DNA of 64,000 bases, taken from the NCBI RefSeq assembly GCF_002262875.1, contig NZ_NKYE01000001.1, positions 62,001-126,000 of the forward strand, in the 5' to 3' direction. Below, piece after piece: positions 43,943 to 52,935 of this stretch; position 1 is the stretch's first letter; each line of letters starts with the position of its first letter. The translations under genes and the position numbers were made by a program. This DNA comes from Amycolatopsis antarctica (GTDB lineage: Bacteria > Actinomycetota > Actinomycetes > Mycobacteriales > Pseudonocardiaceae). The notes below the pieces were generated by a model. That model did not search any database and had not been told where the DNA came from. It saw nothing but the letters and a program-made list of their open reading frames with translations.

Positions 43943-44446
43943 CTAGTTGAGCACCACGATGCCGATGGTCAGCGCGGTGGCGAAGAGAACCCAGGCCAGG
44001 TACGGAACCAGCAGCGCGGCGGCGAGCGTGCTGCGCCTGCGGAACAGCACGATGGTGGCCACCACGGCGATGTCGAGCAGCAGGATCTCGGCCAGCGCCA
44101 CCTCGGGTAGTCCGGCGGCGAAGAACAGCGGCGTCCACAGGGCGTTGAGCACCAGGCCCACCGCGTAGACGGTCAGTGCCCGGCTGCCCGCGCGCCAGGA
44201 ACCGGCGGCTCGCCAGAACGTCCAGCCGGACACCGCGATCATCAGGTACAGCACCGTCCACACCGGACCGAACAGCCAGCCCGGCGGGGCGAAGGCCGGC
44301 TGGGTGAAGCCGTCGTAGATCTCCCTGGACGAGGTGGCCGCCAGTGACCCGACGACGGCGACGGCCAGCACCGCGAGCAGGAATCCCGCGAGAACGAGCC
44401 AGGACGAACGGCTGCGCAGTCCCGGCGCCTGAGTGGCGGTCGACAT
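43943..44446 (-). CDS. TspO/MBR family tryptophan-rich sensory protein
   Basis: A 167-residue five-helix membrane protein of the TspO family, which binds tetrapyrroles and sterol-like ligands. The family signature is visible in QPAFAPPGWLFGPVWTVLYLMIAVSGW and later NALWTPLFF. A location among haem genes is suggestive of a porphyrin-related role, but that is inference. It is divergent from a MarR regulator with 73 bp between. Confidence 0.9.
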   Translation of the reverse strand: MSTATQAPGLRSRSSWLVLAGFLLAVLAVAVVGSLAATSSREIYDGFTQPAFAPPGWLFGPVWTVLYLMIAVSGWTFWRAAGSWRAGSRALTVYAVGLVLNALWTPLFFAAGLPEVALAEILLLDIAVVATIVLFRRRSTLAAALLVPYLAWVLFATALTIGIVVLN

Positions 44447-44472
44447 GGCGACCCTCCGATCCCGATTAGTTT

Positions 44473-44498
44473 GACTGTAGAGTTATTCGACCGTAGAG
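44473..44498. promoter_or_regulatory. Candidate MarR operator repeats
   Basis: GACTGTAGAG (44473-44482) and GACCGTAGAG (44489-44498) are direct repeats 16 bp apart in the short divergent gap between tspO and marR. This AT-richer spot also fits overlapping promoters for both genes. Confidence 0.45.
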
Positions 44499-44519
44499 CG
44501 ATTTCCTGGAGGCCGCACG

Positions 44520-44969
44520 ATGAGTGATCGGGAAAAGCTGCTCCGGCTGCTGAACCGGTACGCCGAGGAGAGTCACGGCATCGCCGAGGCATTCGCCGCA
44601 CGGGAACGCCTGCACCCCACCGACCTGCAGGCGCTGCTGATGGTCATCGAGGCCGGACGCTCAGGAACCGCCATCACGCCCGCCGAGCTGGCCGCCCGTC
44701 TCGGCCGCAGCTCCGGTTCGGTCAGCACCGCCGTCGATCGCCTCGAACGGGCCGGGCACCTGCGCCGGGAGCGGGACACCGCCGACCGCCGACGGGTGCA
44801 TCTGTACCGATCGGACAGCGGCGCCGGTGTCGCCGGGCAGTACTTCGCCGGACTGGCCGCCAGGGCAGGCACTGTGCTGGACACTTTCGACGAGACCGAA
44901 CTAGCCACCATCGAACGCTTCCTGACCAGCATCGTCGCCGCGATGGGCGAGCACAGGGAGCAGGCCTGA
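44520..44969 (+). CDS. MarR-family transcriptional regulator
   Basis: A 149-residue winged-helix regulator. The DNA-binding region reads TPAELAARLGRSSGSVSTAVDRLERAGHLRRERDTADRRRVHLY, shown in two parts: the recognition helix SSGSVSTAVDRLERAGHL and the wing RERDTADRRRVHLY. ATG start after TTTCCTGGAGG. It is divergent from tspO, its probable target. The inducing ligand is unknown. Confidence 0.88.
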   Translation: MSDREKLLRLLNRYAEESHGIAEAFAARERLHPTDLQALLMVIEAGRSGTAITPAELAARLGRSSGSVSTAVDRLERAGHLRRERDTADRRRVHLYRSDSGAGVAGQYFAGLAARAGTVLDTFDETELATIERFLTSIVAAMGEHREQA

Positions 44970-45097
44970 CCCGGCCGCATCCAGCGGCCACCGAGTATCG
45001 AGTGGCCTGGATCACACAGGTCGTCCCTTGAGTGTGCCGCTGCGTCATGGCCTTACCTATTCACAGCTCACCGATGAAACGAAACGAGAGGGACGAG

Positions 45098-45865
45098 ATG
45101 GCCAAGCCGGAGATCGGATCGCCAAGCTCGCCGACGCTGAGCGCTTCCGCGCACAGCACCTTGGAGGACGACACAGCCATGATCGACACCAGCTACAACC
45201 CGACCCGTGGGACCGAAGCCCGGCAGCCCGCCACCGGCCCCGGCGCCCCGGCGCAGAACGGCGCGGCGAAGCCGAATCTGCTCGACCAGCTCGGCGGACC
45301 GTGGGGCATGGTGTTGTCCGGCCTTCCGGTCATCGCGTTCGTCGTGGCCAACGCACTGGTCGCGCTCCCCGTCGCGATCGGCATCGCCCTCGCGATCGCC
45401 GTCGGCATCACCGTGGTCCGGATGATCCGAGGCGAGCGGTTCAGCGTGGCGATCGGCGGCGTGTTCGGTGTGGTGGTCGCCGGTGGTATCGCGCTCTGGA
45501 CCGGTTCGGCAAGCGGCTTCTTCCTGCTGGGTATCTGGGTGGCCTTCGCCGGGGCCGTCGTCACGCTCGCCTCGCTGATCGCCCGCAGGCCGATCACCGG
45601 AGTCGTCTGGAACCTGATGCACGGCGGCAAGCACGCCTGGCGCCAGGACCGCAAGACGCTGCGGGTGCACGACATCGCCACCCTCGCCGCCACGGCAGTC
45701 CTGGCCGCCCGCTTCGTCGTCAAGCAGTGGCTCTTCGACATCGACGCCACCGGCTGGCTGGCCACCGCCAAGATCGCGATGGGTACGCCGCTGACGGCGC
45801 TGGTCGCGCTCGTGGTCATCTGGGCCTTCCGGGTTTCCACCAAGCGGCTCGTCGGCACCAAGTGA
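45098..45865 (+). CDS. DUF3159 membrane protein
   Basis: A 255-residue protein with a disordered N-terminus of about 60 residues and a DUF3159 domain with about six membrane helices. Family features include [21 protein letters not shown] and [19 protein letters not shown]. The ATG at 45098 follows GAGAGGGACG; an ATG at 45180 is possible. Function unknown. It is followed by a strong terminator. Confidence 0.85.
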   Translation: MAKPEIGSPSSPTLSASAHSTLEDDTAMIDTSYNPTRGTEARQPATGPGAPAQNGAAKPNLLDQLGGPWGMVLSGLPVIAFVVANALVALPVAIGIALAIAVGITVVRMIRGERFSVAIGGVFGVVVAGGIALWTGSASGFFLLGIWVAFAGAVVTLASLIARRPITGVVWNLMHGGKHAWRQDRKTLRVHDIATLAATAVLAARFVVKQWLFDIDATGWLATAKIAMGTPLTALVALVVIWAFRVSTKRLVGTK

Positions 45866-45894
45866 CCGGTTCCGCGGACGTCACCAACGCGCAC

Positions 45895-45929
45895 AGGACC
45901 GCCGATCTCCCCGCGAGGTCGGCGGTCCT
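45895..45929. terminator. Terminator between DUF3159 gene and hemL
   Basis: AGGACCGCCGATCTC and GAGGTCGGCGGTCCT form a 15-bp stem with one wobble around a five-base loop, followed by TTCG. It isolates the hemL operon from upstream transcription. Confidence 0.88.
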
Positions 45930-45992
45930 TCGCGTGTGTGGCGACCGGGGCGCACCGTGGCCGGTGAGCGCGTCTTTGCCACACTGGATGTC

Positions 45993-47300
45993 GTGACAGA
46001 CCCAGTCGAGCAGTCGAAAGCCTGGTTCGCCCGCGCGGCGAAGGCGACCCCCGGGGGCGTCAACTCCCCGGTGCGCGCCTTCAACTCGGTGGGCGGCGAC
46101 CCCCGCTTCATGGTCCGCGGCGAGGGGGCCTACCTGACCGACGTCGACGGCAACCGCTACGTCGACCTGGTCTCCTCCTGGGGGCCGATGATCCTCGGGC
46201 ACGCCCACCCGCAGGTGGTCGCGGCGGTTCGGGAGGCGGCCTCGTCCGGCCTGTCCTTCGGCACGCCGACCACCGGCGAGGTGGAACTGGCCGAGGAGAT
46301 CATCGGCCGGGTGGAGCCCGTCGAGCAGGTGCGGCTGGTCAACTCCGGCACCGAGGCGACGATGAGCGCGATCCGGCTGGCCCGCGGGTTCACCGAACGC
46401 ACCAAGATCGTCAAGTTCGCCGGCTGCTACCACGGCCACGTCGACGCGCTGCTCGCCCAGGCCGGCTCCGGCGTCGCCACGCTCGGCCTGCCCACCTCGC
46501 CCGGTGTCACCGGCGCGCAGGCTTCCGACACGATCGTTCTGCCGTACAACGACGTCGAGGCCGTCCGGCGGGCCTTCGCCGACAACCCGGACTCGATCGC
46601 GGCGATCATCACCGAGGCCGCGGCGGGCAACATGGGCGCCGTCGCACCGGAACCGGGCTTCAACGCCGCGCTGCGCGAGATCGCCCACGCGCACGGCGCG
46701 CTGCTGGTGATGGACGAGGTGATGACCGGCTTCCGCGTCTCCGCCGCCGGCTGGTTCGGTCTCGAGCGCGTCCCCGGCGACCTCTACACCTTCGGCAAGG
46801 TCATGTCCGGCGGCCTGCCCGCGGCGGCCTTCGGCGGCCGCGCCGAGGTGATGGCCCGCCTCGCGCCCACCGGGCCCGTCTACCAGGCGGGCACGCTCTC
46901 CGGAAACCCCGTCGCCGTCGCCGCCGGGCTGGCCACCCTGCGCGCCGCGGACGCCTCCGTCTACCGCGCGCTGGACGCGAACTCTCAGCGGCTCGGCGCG
47001 CTGTTCGGCGAGGCGCTGAACGCCGAGGGCGTGCCGCACCACGTCTCCTACGCGGGCAACCTGGTCAACGTCTTCTTCACCGAGCGGCCGGTGCGCGACT
47101 TCCACGACGCCACCGCCGCCGACTCCTGGCGCTTCCCGCCGTTCTTCCACGCCCTGCTGGAACGCGGCGTGTACGCGCCGCCGAGCGCGTTCGAGGCATG
47201 GTTCGTCAACGCCGCGCTGGACGAGGAGGCCTTCGGGGTCATCGCCGAGGCCATGCCGCACGCCGCCCGCGCCGCCGCGTCCGCGAAGCAGGCGTCATGA
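45993..47300 (+). CDS. hemL: Glutamate-1-semialdehyde 2,1-aminomutase HemL
   Basis: A 435-residue PLP enzyme making 5-aminolevulinate, the step after HemA. The family start is [20 protein letters not shown]. The PLP Lys is in [17 protein letters not shown], with [27 protein letters not shown] and [13 protein letters not shown] also diagnostic. GTG start at 45993. The next three genes overlap in series (ATGA), forming an operon that leads into cytochrome c maturation. Confidence 0.96.
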   Translation: MTDPVEQSKAWFARAAKATPGGVNSPVRAFNSVGGDPRFMVRGEGAYLTDVDGNRYVDLVSSWGPMILGHAHPQVVAAVREAASSGLSFGTPTTGEVELAEEIIGRVEPVEQVRLVNSGTEATMSAIRLARGFTERTKIVKFAGCYHGHVDALLAQAGSGVATLGLPTSPGVTGAQASDTIVLPYNDVEAVRRAFADNPDSIAAIITEAAAGNMGAVAPEPGFNAALREIAHAHGALLVMDEVMTGFRVSAAGWFGLERVPGDLYTFGKVMSGGLPAAAFGGRAEVMARLAPTGPVYQAGTLSGNPVAVAAGLATLRAADASVYRALDANSQRLGALFGEALNAEGVPHHVSYAGNLVNVFFTERPVRDFHDATAADSWRFPPFFHALLERGVYAPPSAFEAWFVNAALDEEAFGVIAEAMPHAARAAASAKQAS

Positions 47301-47923
47301 CCACGATCGTCCACCTGCTGCGGCACGGCGAGGTGCACAACCCGGACAAGATCCTCTACGGCAGGCTGCCCGGATACCGGCTGTCCGACCGGGGGCAGGC
47401 GCAGGCCGAGACCGTCGCGAAGACCCTCGCCGATCACCGGCTCACCCACGTCGTCGCCTCCCCGTTGCAGCGGGCGCGGGAGACGGCCGCACCGATCGGC
47501 GCGGCGCACGGTCTGGACATCGACACCGACGACGGCCTGATCGAGGCCGGGAATCTGTTCGAGGGGATGCGGGTGGCCGTCGGCGACGGCGCCCTGCGCG
47601 AGCCGCGGCACTGGCCGAAGCTGCGCAACCCGTTCCGCCCGTCCTGGGGCGAGCCGTACGTGGAGATCGCGCACCGGATGCTCGGCGCCGTCTACCGGGC
47701 CCGGTCCCGCGCGGACGGCGGCGAGGCCCTGTGCGTCTCGCACCAGCTCCCCATCTGGACGCTGCGCAGCTTCCTCGAAGGCCGCACGCTCTGGCACGAT
47801 CCGCGGTCGCGGCAGTGCTCCCTGGCCTCGCTGACCAGCCTGGTGTTCGACGGCGAGGAGCTGCTGCGCGTCGTCTACAGCGAACCGGCGGGGACGACCG
47901 ATCCGAGAGCGACCGGCGCATGA
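47297..47923 (+). CDS. Histidine phosphatase family protein
   Basis: A 208-residue branch-2-like member of the phosphoglycerate mutase superfamily with the catalytic [11 protein letters not shown] motif, an Arg in [13 protein letters not shown] and a second His in [13 protein letters not shown]. It is the counterpart of Rv0525 between hemL and the TlpA-like gene. The substrate is unknown. The ATG overlaps the hemL stop, and its own stop overlaps the next start. Confidence 0.88.
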   Translation: MTTIVHLLRHGEVHNPDKILYGRLPGYRLSDRGQAQAETVAKTLADHRLTHVVASPLQRARETAAPIGAAHGLDIDTDDGLIEAGNLFEGMRVAVGDGALREPRHWPKLRNPFRPSWGEPYVEIAHRMLGAVYRARSRADGGEALCVSHQLPIWTLRSFLEGRTLWHDPRSRQCSLASLTSLVFDGEELLRVVYSEPAGTTDPRATGA

Positions 47924-48501
47924 GGGCTGCCCGCGCGCTGGCCGTCGCGATCGCCGCCGTGCTGGGTCTTTCCGCCTGCACGGGCGGCGACGACGCGGTG
48001 GAACGCGGCACCTCGTTCGAGTTCGTCTCCCCCGGGGGGCAGCTCGACATCTTCTACGACGGCGAGCAGCGCCAGCCCGCCCCGTCGCTGGCCGGTGAGG
48101 ACCTGCTCGCGGAGGGCACCCAGCTCGCCGCGACCGACTTCCCCGGCAAGGTCGTGGTGATCAACCTCTGGGGTTCCTGGTGCGGCCCGTGCCGTACCGA
48201 GCTGCCGGAGATGGAGAAACTGTTCCAGGCCAACAAGGACAGGGGGCTGCAACTGGTCGGCCTCGACGTCCGCGAGCCGAACCGGTCCGCGCCGCAGGAC
48301 TTCGTGCGCGACCGGGGGATCAGCTACCCGTCGATCTACGACCCGGCGGGCCGGAGTCTGTTGCGCCTCAAGGGTTATCCGCGCAACGCGATCCCGTCGA
48401 CGATCGTGCTGGACAAGCAGCAGCGGGTGGCCGCGGTGTTCCTGCGCGAGCTGCTCGCCGAGGACCTGCAGCCTGTCGTCGACCGGCTGGCCGCCGAGTA
48501 G
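47920..48501 (+). CDS. TlpA/ResA-like thiol-disulfide lipoprotein
   Basis: A 193-residue exported thioredoxin-fold protein with a lipobox ending at Cys20 (LSAC) and an active site WGSWCGPCRTELP (C-x-x-C). The cis-proline segment is NAIPSTIVLD. It would keep apocytochrome c haem-binding cysteines reduced outside the membrane, receiving electrons from CcdA, as part of System II. It is the counterpart of Rv0526. The ATG overlaps the phosphatase stop. Confidence 0.92.
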   Translation: MRAARALAVAIAAVLGLSACTGGDDAVERGTSFEFVSPGGQLDIFYDGEQRQPAPSLAGEDLLAEGTQLAATDFPGKVVVINLWGSWCGPCRTELPEMEKLFQANKDRGLQLVGLDVREPNRSAPQDFVRDRGISYPSIYDPAGRSLLRLKGYPRNAIPSTIVLDKQQRVAAVFLRELLAEDLQPVVDRLAAE

Positions 48502-48575
48502 CGACTCATCGCAACGGCAGCAGAGGCGGCAGCGACCGTCAGCCAGGCATGTCCCACGGGAGGATGGTGACCGCG

Positions 48576-49103
48576 ATGGTGGATCAGGCGGGAAGCTCGG
48601 AATTGCCAGGACTCGTCCTCCGGCCGGTGACACCCGAGGATGTCGAGACGCTGCACCGATTCGTCCTCGAGCTTGCCGGGGCGGAGTCGTTTCCGGGAGA
48701 GGTCGAGGCCAAGCCGGTCGACCTCTCCGACGCACTGTTCGGACCGCGACCGATCGCTGAGGCCATCGTCGCGACCGTCGGCGGGCGGCCGGCCGGGTTC
48801 GCGATCTTCTACCCGACGTACAGCACGATCCTGGGTCGCGAGGGTATCCACCTCGAAGACCTGTACGTCGAGTCCGAGTATCGCGGCTCGGGGATCGGCC
48901 AGGCTCTGCTTGGGCACCTTGCTCGACTCGCCGCGGATCGTGGCTGTGGACGGCTCGAATGGTGGGTCCTGCGCACCAACACGAGCGCGATCCGGTTCTA
49001 CCAGCGGCTACGGGCGCGGGGACTCGACGAGATCGAGGTGATGCGTCTGGATGGGGCAGCGCTCGAAGGGTTCGGTCGGCAACTCGGTGGCGACCAGCCG
49101 TAG
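48576..49103 (+). CDS. GNAT-family N-acetyltransferase
   Basis: A protein of about 175 residues with the GNAT acetyl-CoA site YRGSGIGQALLGHLARLA, the preceding LEDLYVESEYRG strand and the C-terminal NTSAIRFYQRLRARGLDE. It resembles diamine/aminoglycoside-type acetyltransferases, but the substrate is unknown. Start choice is uncertain: ATG at 48549, 48564 or 48576; a GGGAGG lies at 48558-48563. It separates the tlpA-like gene from ccdA, which are adjacent in mycobacteria, so it may be an insertion. Confidence 0.85.
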   Translation: MVDQAGSSELPGLVLRPVTPEDVETLHRFVLELAGAESFPGEVEAKPVDLSDALFGPRPIAEAIVATVGGRPAGFAIFYPTYSTILGREGIHLEDLYVESEYRGSGIGQALLGHLARLAADRGCGRLEWWVLRTNTSAIRFYQRLRARGLDEIEVMRLDGAALEGFGRQLGGDQP

Positions 49104-49116
49104 GCCAGGGATGCCG

Positions 49117-49135
49117 ACCGAGCCGACGGCTCGGT
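49117..49135. terminator. Short hairpin terminator after the acetyltransferase
   Basis: ACCGAGCC, a three-base loop and GGCTCGGT form a perfect 8-bp stem 14 bp after the acetyltransferase stop. The remaining bases to ccdA (49136-49328) show no gene and may contain the ccdA promoter. Confidence 0.65.
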
Positions 49136-49328
49136 GCGGTGGTGTGCCCCTGGGCCCGCGTGACGTGCTGGAACACCCTGCGCGCTGCCGCCGCGCCGTC
49201 GACACCCCGACACCCGTGACGAGACATTCCCGGGACGAGGCCATCGACGGTTCCGGCGAAGTCGGCCCGGTCACGGCAGTGGGTGGCCGGTAGGCCTCAC
49301 AGGAAGCTCACTGCCTACCCTGAAAAGG

Positions 49329-50102
49329 GTGAACTCCGTGACCGAGCTGGCGACCTCCGGTCCGCTGCTGCTCGCCGCCGGGGTCGCACTGCTCGCCGGG
49401 GCCGTGTCCTTCGCCTCGCCGTGCGTGGTCCCGCTCGTTCCCGGCTATCTCGCCTACCTCGCGGCACTGGTCGGGGCGGACGCCCCGGCGGTCGCGCCGG
49501 GCGAGGAGCGGAAGAAGCGCAGGCTGGCCGTCGTCGGCGCGGCGGCCCTGTTCGTACTCGGTTTCACGGTGGTGTTCACCGCCGGGCTCGGCAGCCTGGT
49601 CTGGCTCGCCGACGCCCTGCTGGTCAACCAGGACCTGCTCCAGCGCATCGGCGGAGTGCTGACGATCGCCATGGCGCTGGTGTTCCTCGGCCTCGTTCCC
49701 TGGCTGCAGAAGGACGTCCGCTCACACCGGCTGCCGCGCGGCGGCCTGTGGGGGGCGCCGGTGCTCGGCGCGGTGTTCGGACTCGGCTGGACCCCGTGCA
49801 TCGGCCCCACCCTGGCCGGGGTGCTGTCCATGGCCAGCGCCAGCGGAAGCAACGCCGCCCGCGGCTTCGTACTGGTACTCGTCTACTGCCTCGGCCTCGG
49901 TCTGCCGTTCCTGCTGATCGCCTTCGGTGCCCGCTGGGCCGTGGGCGCGACGGACTGGTTGCGCCGCAACGGAAGGCGGGTCCAGCTCGTCGGCGGCGGG
50001 CTGTTGCTGGTGGTGGGCGTCCTGCTGGTCACCGGGCTGTGGGGCGAACTGGTGGCCTGGCTGCGGGTCGCCGTCATCACGGATGTGGAGCTGCCGCTGT
50101 GA
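49329..50102 (+). CDS. ccdA: Cytochrome c biogenesis protein CcdA
   Basis: A 257-residue protein with six membrane helices that moves reducing power from cytoplasmic thioredoxin to the outside for cytochrome c maturation. The two conserved cysteines lie in FASPCVVPLVPGYLAYL and LGWTPCIGPTLAGVLS. GTG start just after AAAAGGG. resB begins 31 bp after the stop. Confidence 0.95.
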   Translation: MNSVTELATSGPLLLAAGVALLAGAVSFASPCVVPLVPGYLAYLAALVGADAPAVAPGEERKKRRLAVVGAAALFVLGFTVVFTAGLGSLVWLADALLVNQDLLQRIGGVLTIAMALVFLGLVPWLQKDVRSHRLPRGGLWGAPVLGAVFGLGWTPCIGPTLAGVLSMASASGSNAARGFVLVLVYCLGLGLPFLLIAFGARWAVGATDWLRRNGRRVQLVGGGLLLVVGVLLVTGLWGELVAWLRVAVITDVELPL

Positions 50103-50133
50103 GAGCCGTGACCTTTCCGGCGGAGTCGGTGCG

Positions 50134-51801
50134 ATGACCGGCACCCTGGCGCCGCCCGAGCCCGGACGGCCGTACCGCGACAGCGGCTTCCGCCGTGTGC
50201 TGGCGTTCGCCCGCAACACCTGGCGCGGGCTGACGTCGATGCGCACCGCGTTGATCCTGCTGTTCCTGCTCGCGCTCGCGGCGCTGCCCGGGGCGCTGCT
50301 GCCGCAGCGGATCCTGAACCCGCCGAAGACCGAGGAGTACATCGCCCAGCACGGCTGGTGGGGCGAGCTTCTGGACCGATTCCAGTTCTTCGAGGTCTAC
50401 GGCAGCGTCTGGTTCTCCGCGATCTACCTGCTGCTGATGGTCTCGCTGGTCGGCTGCCTGGTCCCGCGCAGCGCCGACTACCTGCGGTCGATGCGGGCAC
50501 GGCCGGTGCTGACGCCGCGCAACCTGGCGCGGATGCCGCACCACCAGCGCTCCGTCACCGACGCCGGCGTCGACGAGGTGCTGACCACCGCGCGCAAGCG
50601 GTTGCGCGGCTGGCGGGTGACCGAGGCCGAGGAGGACGACGGCGTCCGCACCATCAGCGCCGAACGCGGCTACCTGCGCGAGACCGGCAACCTGGTGTTC
50701 CACTTCGCGATGCTCGGGCTGATCGTCGCCTTCGCGTTGGGCAAGATGTTCTCCTACGAGGGCCAGGTGATCGTCAAGGCGAACGGCGCGGAGTTCTGCA
50801 ACTCCGGCATCTACGGCTACGACTCGTTCAACCCGGGCCTGCGGGTGGACGGTACGGAGCTGAACCCGTTCTGCATCCGCGTCAACGGTTTCGACGCCCG
50901 CTTCACCCCGTCCGGGCAGCCGGAGCACTACGAGGCGTCGATCGAGTACCAGTCCGAGGCCGACCTGGAGACCGGCGCGTGGCGGCCGTACCAGCTCGAG
51001 GTGAACTCCCCGCTGCGCACCGACGGCGACCGCGTCTACCTGCTCAACCACGGTTTCGCGCCGCAGTTCACCGTCACCTATCCGGACGGGACGCAGCGCA
51101 GCAAGTCCATCCAGTGGCGGCCGGTGGACACGCAGACCTACCTCTCCGAGGGGGCGACGAAGTTCGACCCGCCGGGCGTGACCGACTCGGAGAAGCGCAG
51201 ACAGCAACAGCTCGCGATCACCGGCCTGTTCGCACCGACCGCGGCGCTACAGGGCAAGGTGCTCAGCTCGTCCAGCCCGGAGCTCGACGATCCGGGCGTG
51301 GCGGTGGACGTGCTGCGCGGCGACCTCGGCATCGACTCCGGGCGGGGCCAGTCCATCTTCGAGATCGACCAGTCGATGGTGGACAACGGCAGGCTGGTGC
51401 GCATCGCCAGGGAGAACCTGGAGGTCGGCCAGTCACTGACCCTCGACGACGGCACGCAGGTCCGGTTCGACGGTGTCGACCGCTGGGTGGCCCTGCAGGT
51501 CTCGCACGACCCGACGCAGGGCTGGGTGCTCGGCTTCGCGGTGGCGATGATGCTCGGTCTCGCGGCGTCGTTGCTGGTCAAGCGCCGACGGTTCTGGATT
51601 CGGGTGACCCCGGCGGGCAGCGGGGACGGTCCACGACGTACCGTCGTGGAAGCTGGCGGGCTGGCCCGTACGGACCAGGCAGGCTACGGCGAGGAATTCT
51701 CCCGCATGGCGGACGAGCTGATCCGGCTCCGGGACACCGGAGCCCGAGCCTCGGACACCGCCGACCCCGGTCCCCGGAGCCCCCACGAAGGGAAGAGCTG
51801 A
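50134..51801 (+). CDS. resB: Cytochrome c biogenesis protein ResB
   Basis: A 555-residue System II haem-handling protein. Three membrane helices occur in the first 210 residues (TALILLFLLALAALPGALLP, IYLLLMVSLVGCLVP, LVFHFAMLGLIVAFALGK). A large extracytoplasmic domain (about 215-465) and a last helix (about 470-490) follow, then a cytoplasmic tail. With CcsB it forms the haem export and ligation complex. TGATG overlap with ccsB. Confidence 0.94.
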   Translation: MTGTLAPPEPGRPYRDSGFRRVLAFARNTWRGLTSMRTALILLFLLALAALPGALLPQRILNPPKTEEYIAQHGWWGELLDRFQFFEVYGSVWFSAIYLLLMVSLVGCLVPRSADYLRSMRARPVLTPRNLARMPHHQRSVTDAGVDEVLTTARKRLRGWRVTEAEEDDGVRTISAERGYLRETGNLVFHFAMLGLIVAFALGKMFSYEGQVIVKANGAEFCNSGIYGYDSFNPGLRVDGTELNPFCIRVNGFDARFTPSGQPEHYEASIEYQSEADLETGAWRPYQLEVNSPLRTDGDRVYLLNHGFAPQFTVTYPDGTQRSKSIQWRPVDTQTYLSEGATKFDPPGVTDSEKRRQQQLAITGLFAPTAALQGKVLSSSSPELDDPGVAVDVLRGDLGIDSGRGQSIFEIDQSMVDNGRLVRIARENLEVGQSLTLDDGTQVRFDGVDRWVALQVSHDPTQGWVLGFAVAMMLGLAASLLVKRRRFWIRVTPAGSGDGPRRTVVEAGGLARTDQAGYGEEFSRMADELIRLRDTGARASDTADPGPRSPHEGKS

Positions 51802-52799
51802 TGCCGGTCAACGAGACGTTGTCCCAGTACAGCGACTTGTCCTACACGACGGCCGTCGCGGTGTACGTGCTGTCGATGATCCTGCTGCTGGTGGAGCAGT
51901 CCTTCGGCGCCAAGGGCCGGATCGCCGCCCAGCGCACCCGGGAGCGCGCACGTCAGCTCGTCGGCTCCGGCGCGCCCGCCGAGGGCGCTTCGGAACTCCC
52001 GGAACTGACGCCGCCGCCGGTCGCCGAGCCGCCCGCTCCGCGCGGCAGGGCCGAGCGATTCGGCCGGATGGGCGTCGCCCTGATGGTGCTCGGCGCGCTG
52101 CTGCACCTGGCGGCGCTGGTGCTGCGCGGCGTCGCGACGAGCCGGGTGCCCTGGGGAAACATGTACGAATACATCATGGCGGTCTGCCTGATCGCCGTGG
52201 TGACCTGGCTGGTGGTGATGCGCCGGTCGCCGGTGCGCCACCTGACCTCGTTCGTGCTGCTGCCCGTGGTGATCCTGATGTTCATCGGCGGCACGATGCT
52301 CTACGCCGTCGCCGCGCCGGTCCAGCCCGCGCTGCAGTCGTACTGGCTGATCATCCACGTCGCGGCGGCGATCATCGCCTCGGGCGTCTTCCTGGTGCCC
52401 GGTGTGGCGAGCATCTTCTACCTGATCCGGGCCCGGCACGACCGCGACCCGGCCAAGTTCGCCCGGTTCGCGCCGCGGCTGCCCGAGACCGACGTGCTCG
52501 ACCGGATCGCTTACCGCACAACGGTTTTCGCCTTCCCGGTGTTCACCTTCGGCGTCCTCTGCGGGGCCGTGTGGGCGGAGGCCGCGTGGGGCCGGTTCTG
52601 GGGCTGGGACCCGAAGGAGACGGTCGCGTTCATCGCCTGGGTCATCTACGCGGCCTACCTGCACTCGCGTGCCACGGCGGGCTGGCGGGGCAGCCGGGCG
52701 GCGTGGATCAACGTGATCGGGTTCTCGGCGACGGTGTTCAACCTGTTCTTCGTCAACCTGGTCACCTCCGGCCTGCACTCGTACGCGGGCGTGAGCTGA
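51801..52799 (+). CDS. ccsB: Cytochrome c biogenesis protein CcsB (CcsA/ResC type)
   Basis: A 332-residue multi-spanning protein of the haem-handling family. The tryptophan-rich WWD-type signature is WGRFWGWDPKETVAFIAWVIY, flanked by His residues in HVAAAI and YLHSRATAGW that could ligate haem. One N-terminal helix and a Pro-rich cytoplasmic linker (about 35-90) precede the core. It acts with ResB. The ATG shares a base with the resB stop. Confidence 0.95.
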   Translation: MPVNETLSQYSDLSYTTAVAVYVLSMILLLVEQSFGAKGRIAAQRTRERARQLVGSGAPAEGASELPELTPPPVAEPPAPRGRAERFGRMGVALMVLGALLHLAALVLRGVATSRVPWGNMYEYIMAVCLIAVVTWLVVMRRSPVRHLTSFVLLPVVILMFIGGTMLYAVAAPVQPALQSYWLIIHVAAAIIASGVFLVPGVASIFYLIRARHDRDPAKFARFAPRLPETDVLDRIAYRTTVFAFPVFTFGVLCGAVWAEAAWGRFWGWDPKETVAFIAWVIYAAYLHSRATAGWRGSRAAWINVIGFSATVFNLFFVNLVTSGLHSYAGVS

Positions 52800-52935
52800 C
52801 CCTTCCGGGCACCGGTGACGCCGGTCGCGCCCGCGTCCGGGGCGACCCCTGGGTGTGCCACGGGCGCAACCGGCGACTACCGTCGAAACCGATGGCAGTG
52901 GCTTGCCTCGCGACGCGCGTAGGAGGACTTGAGCG

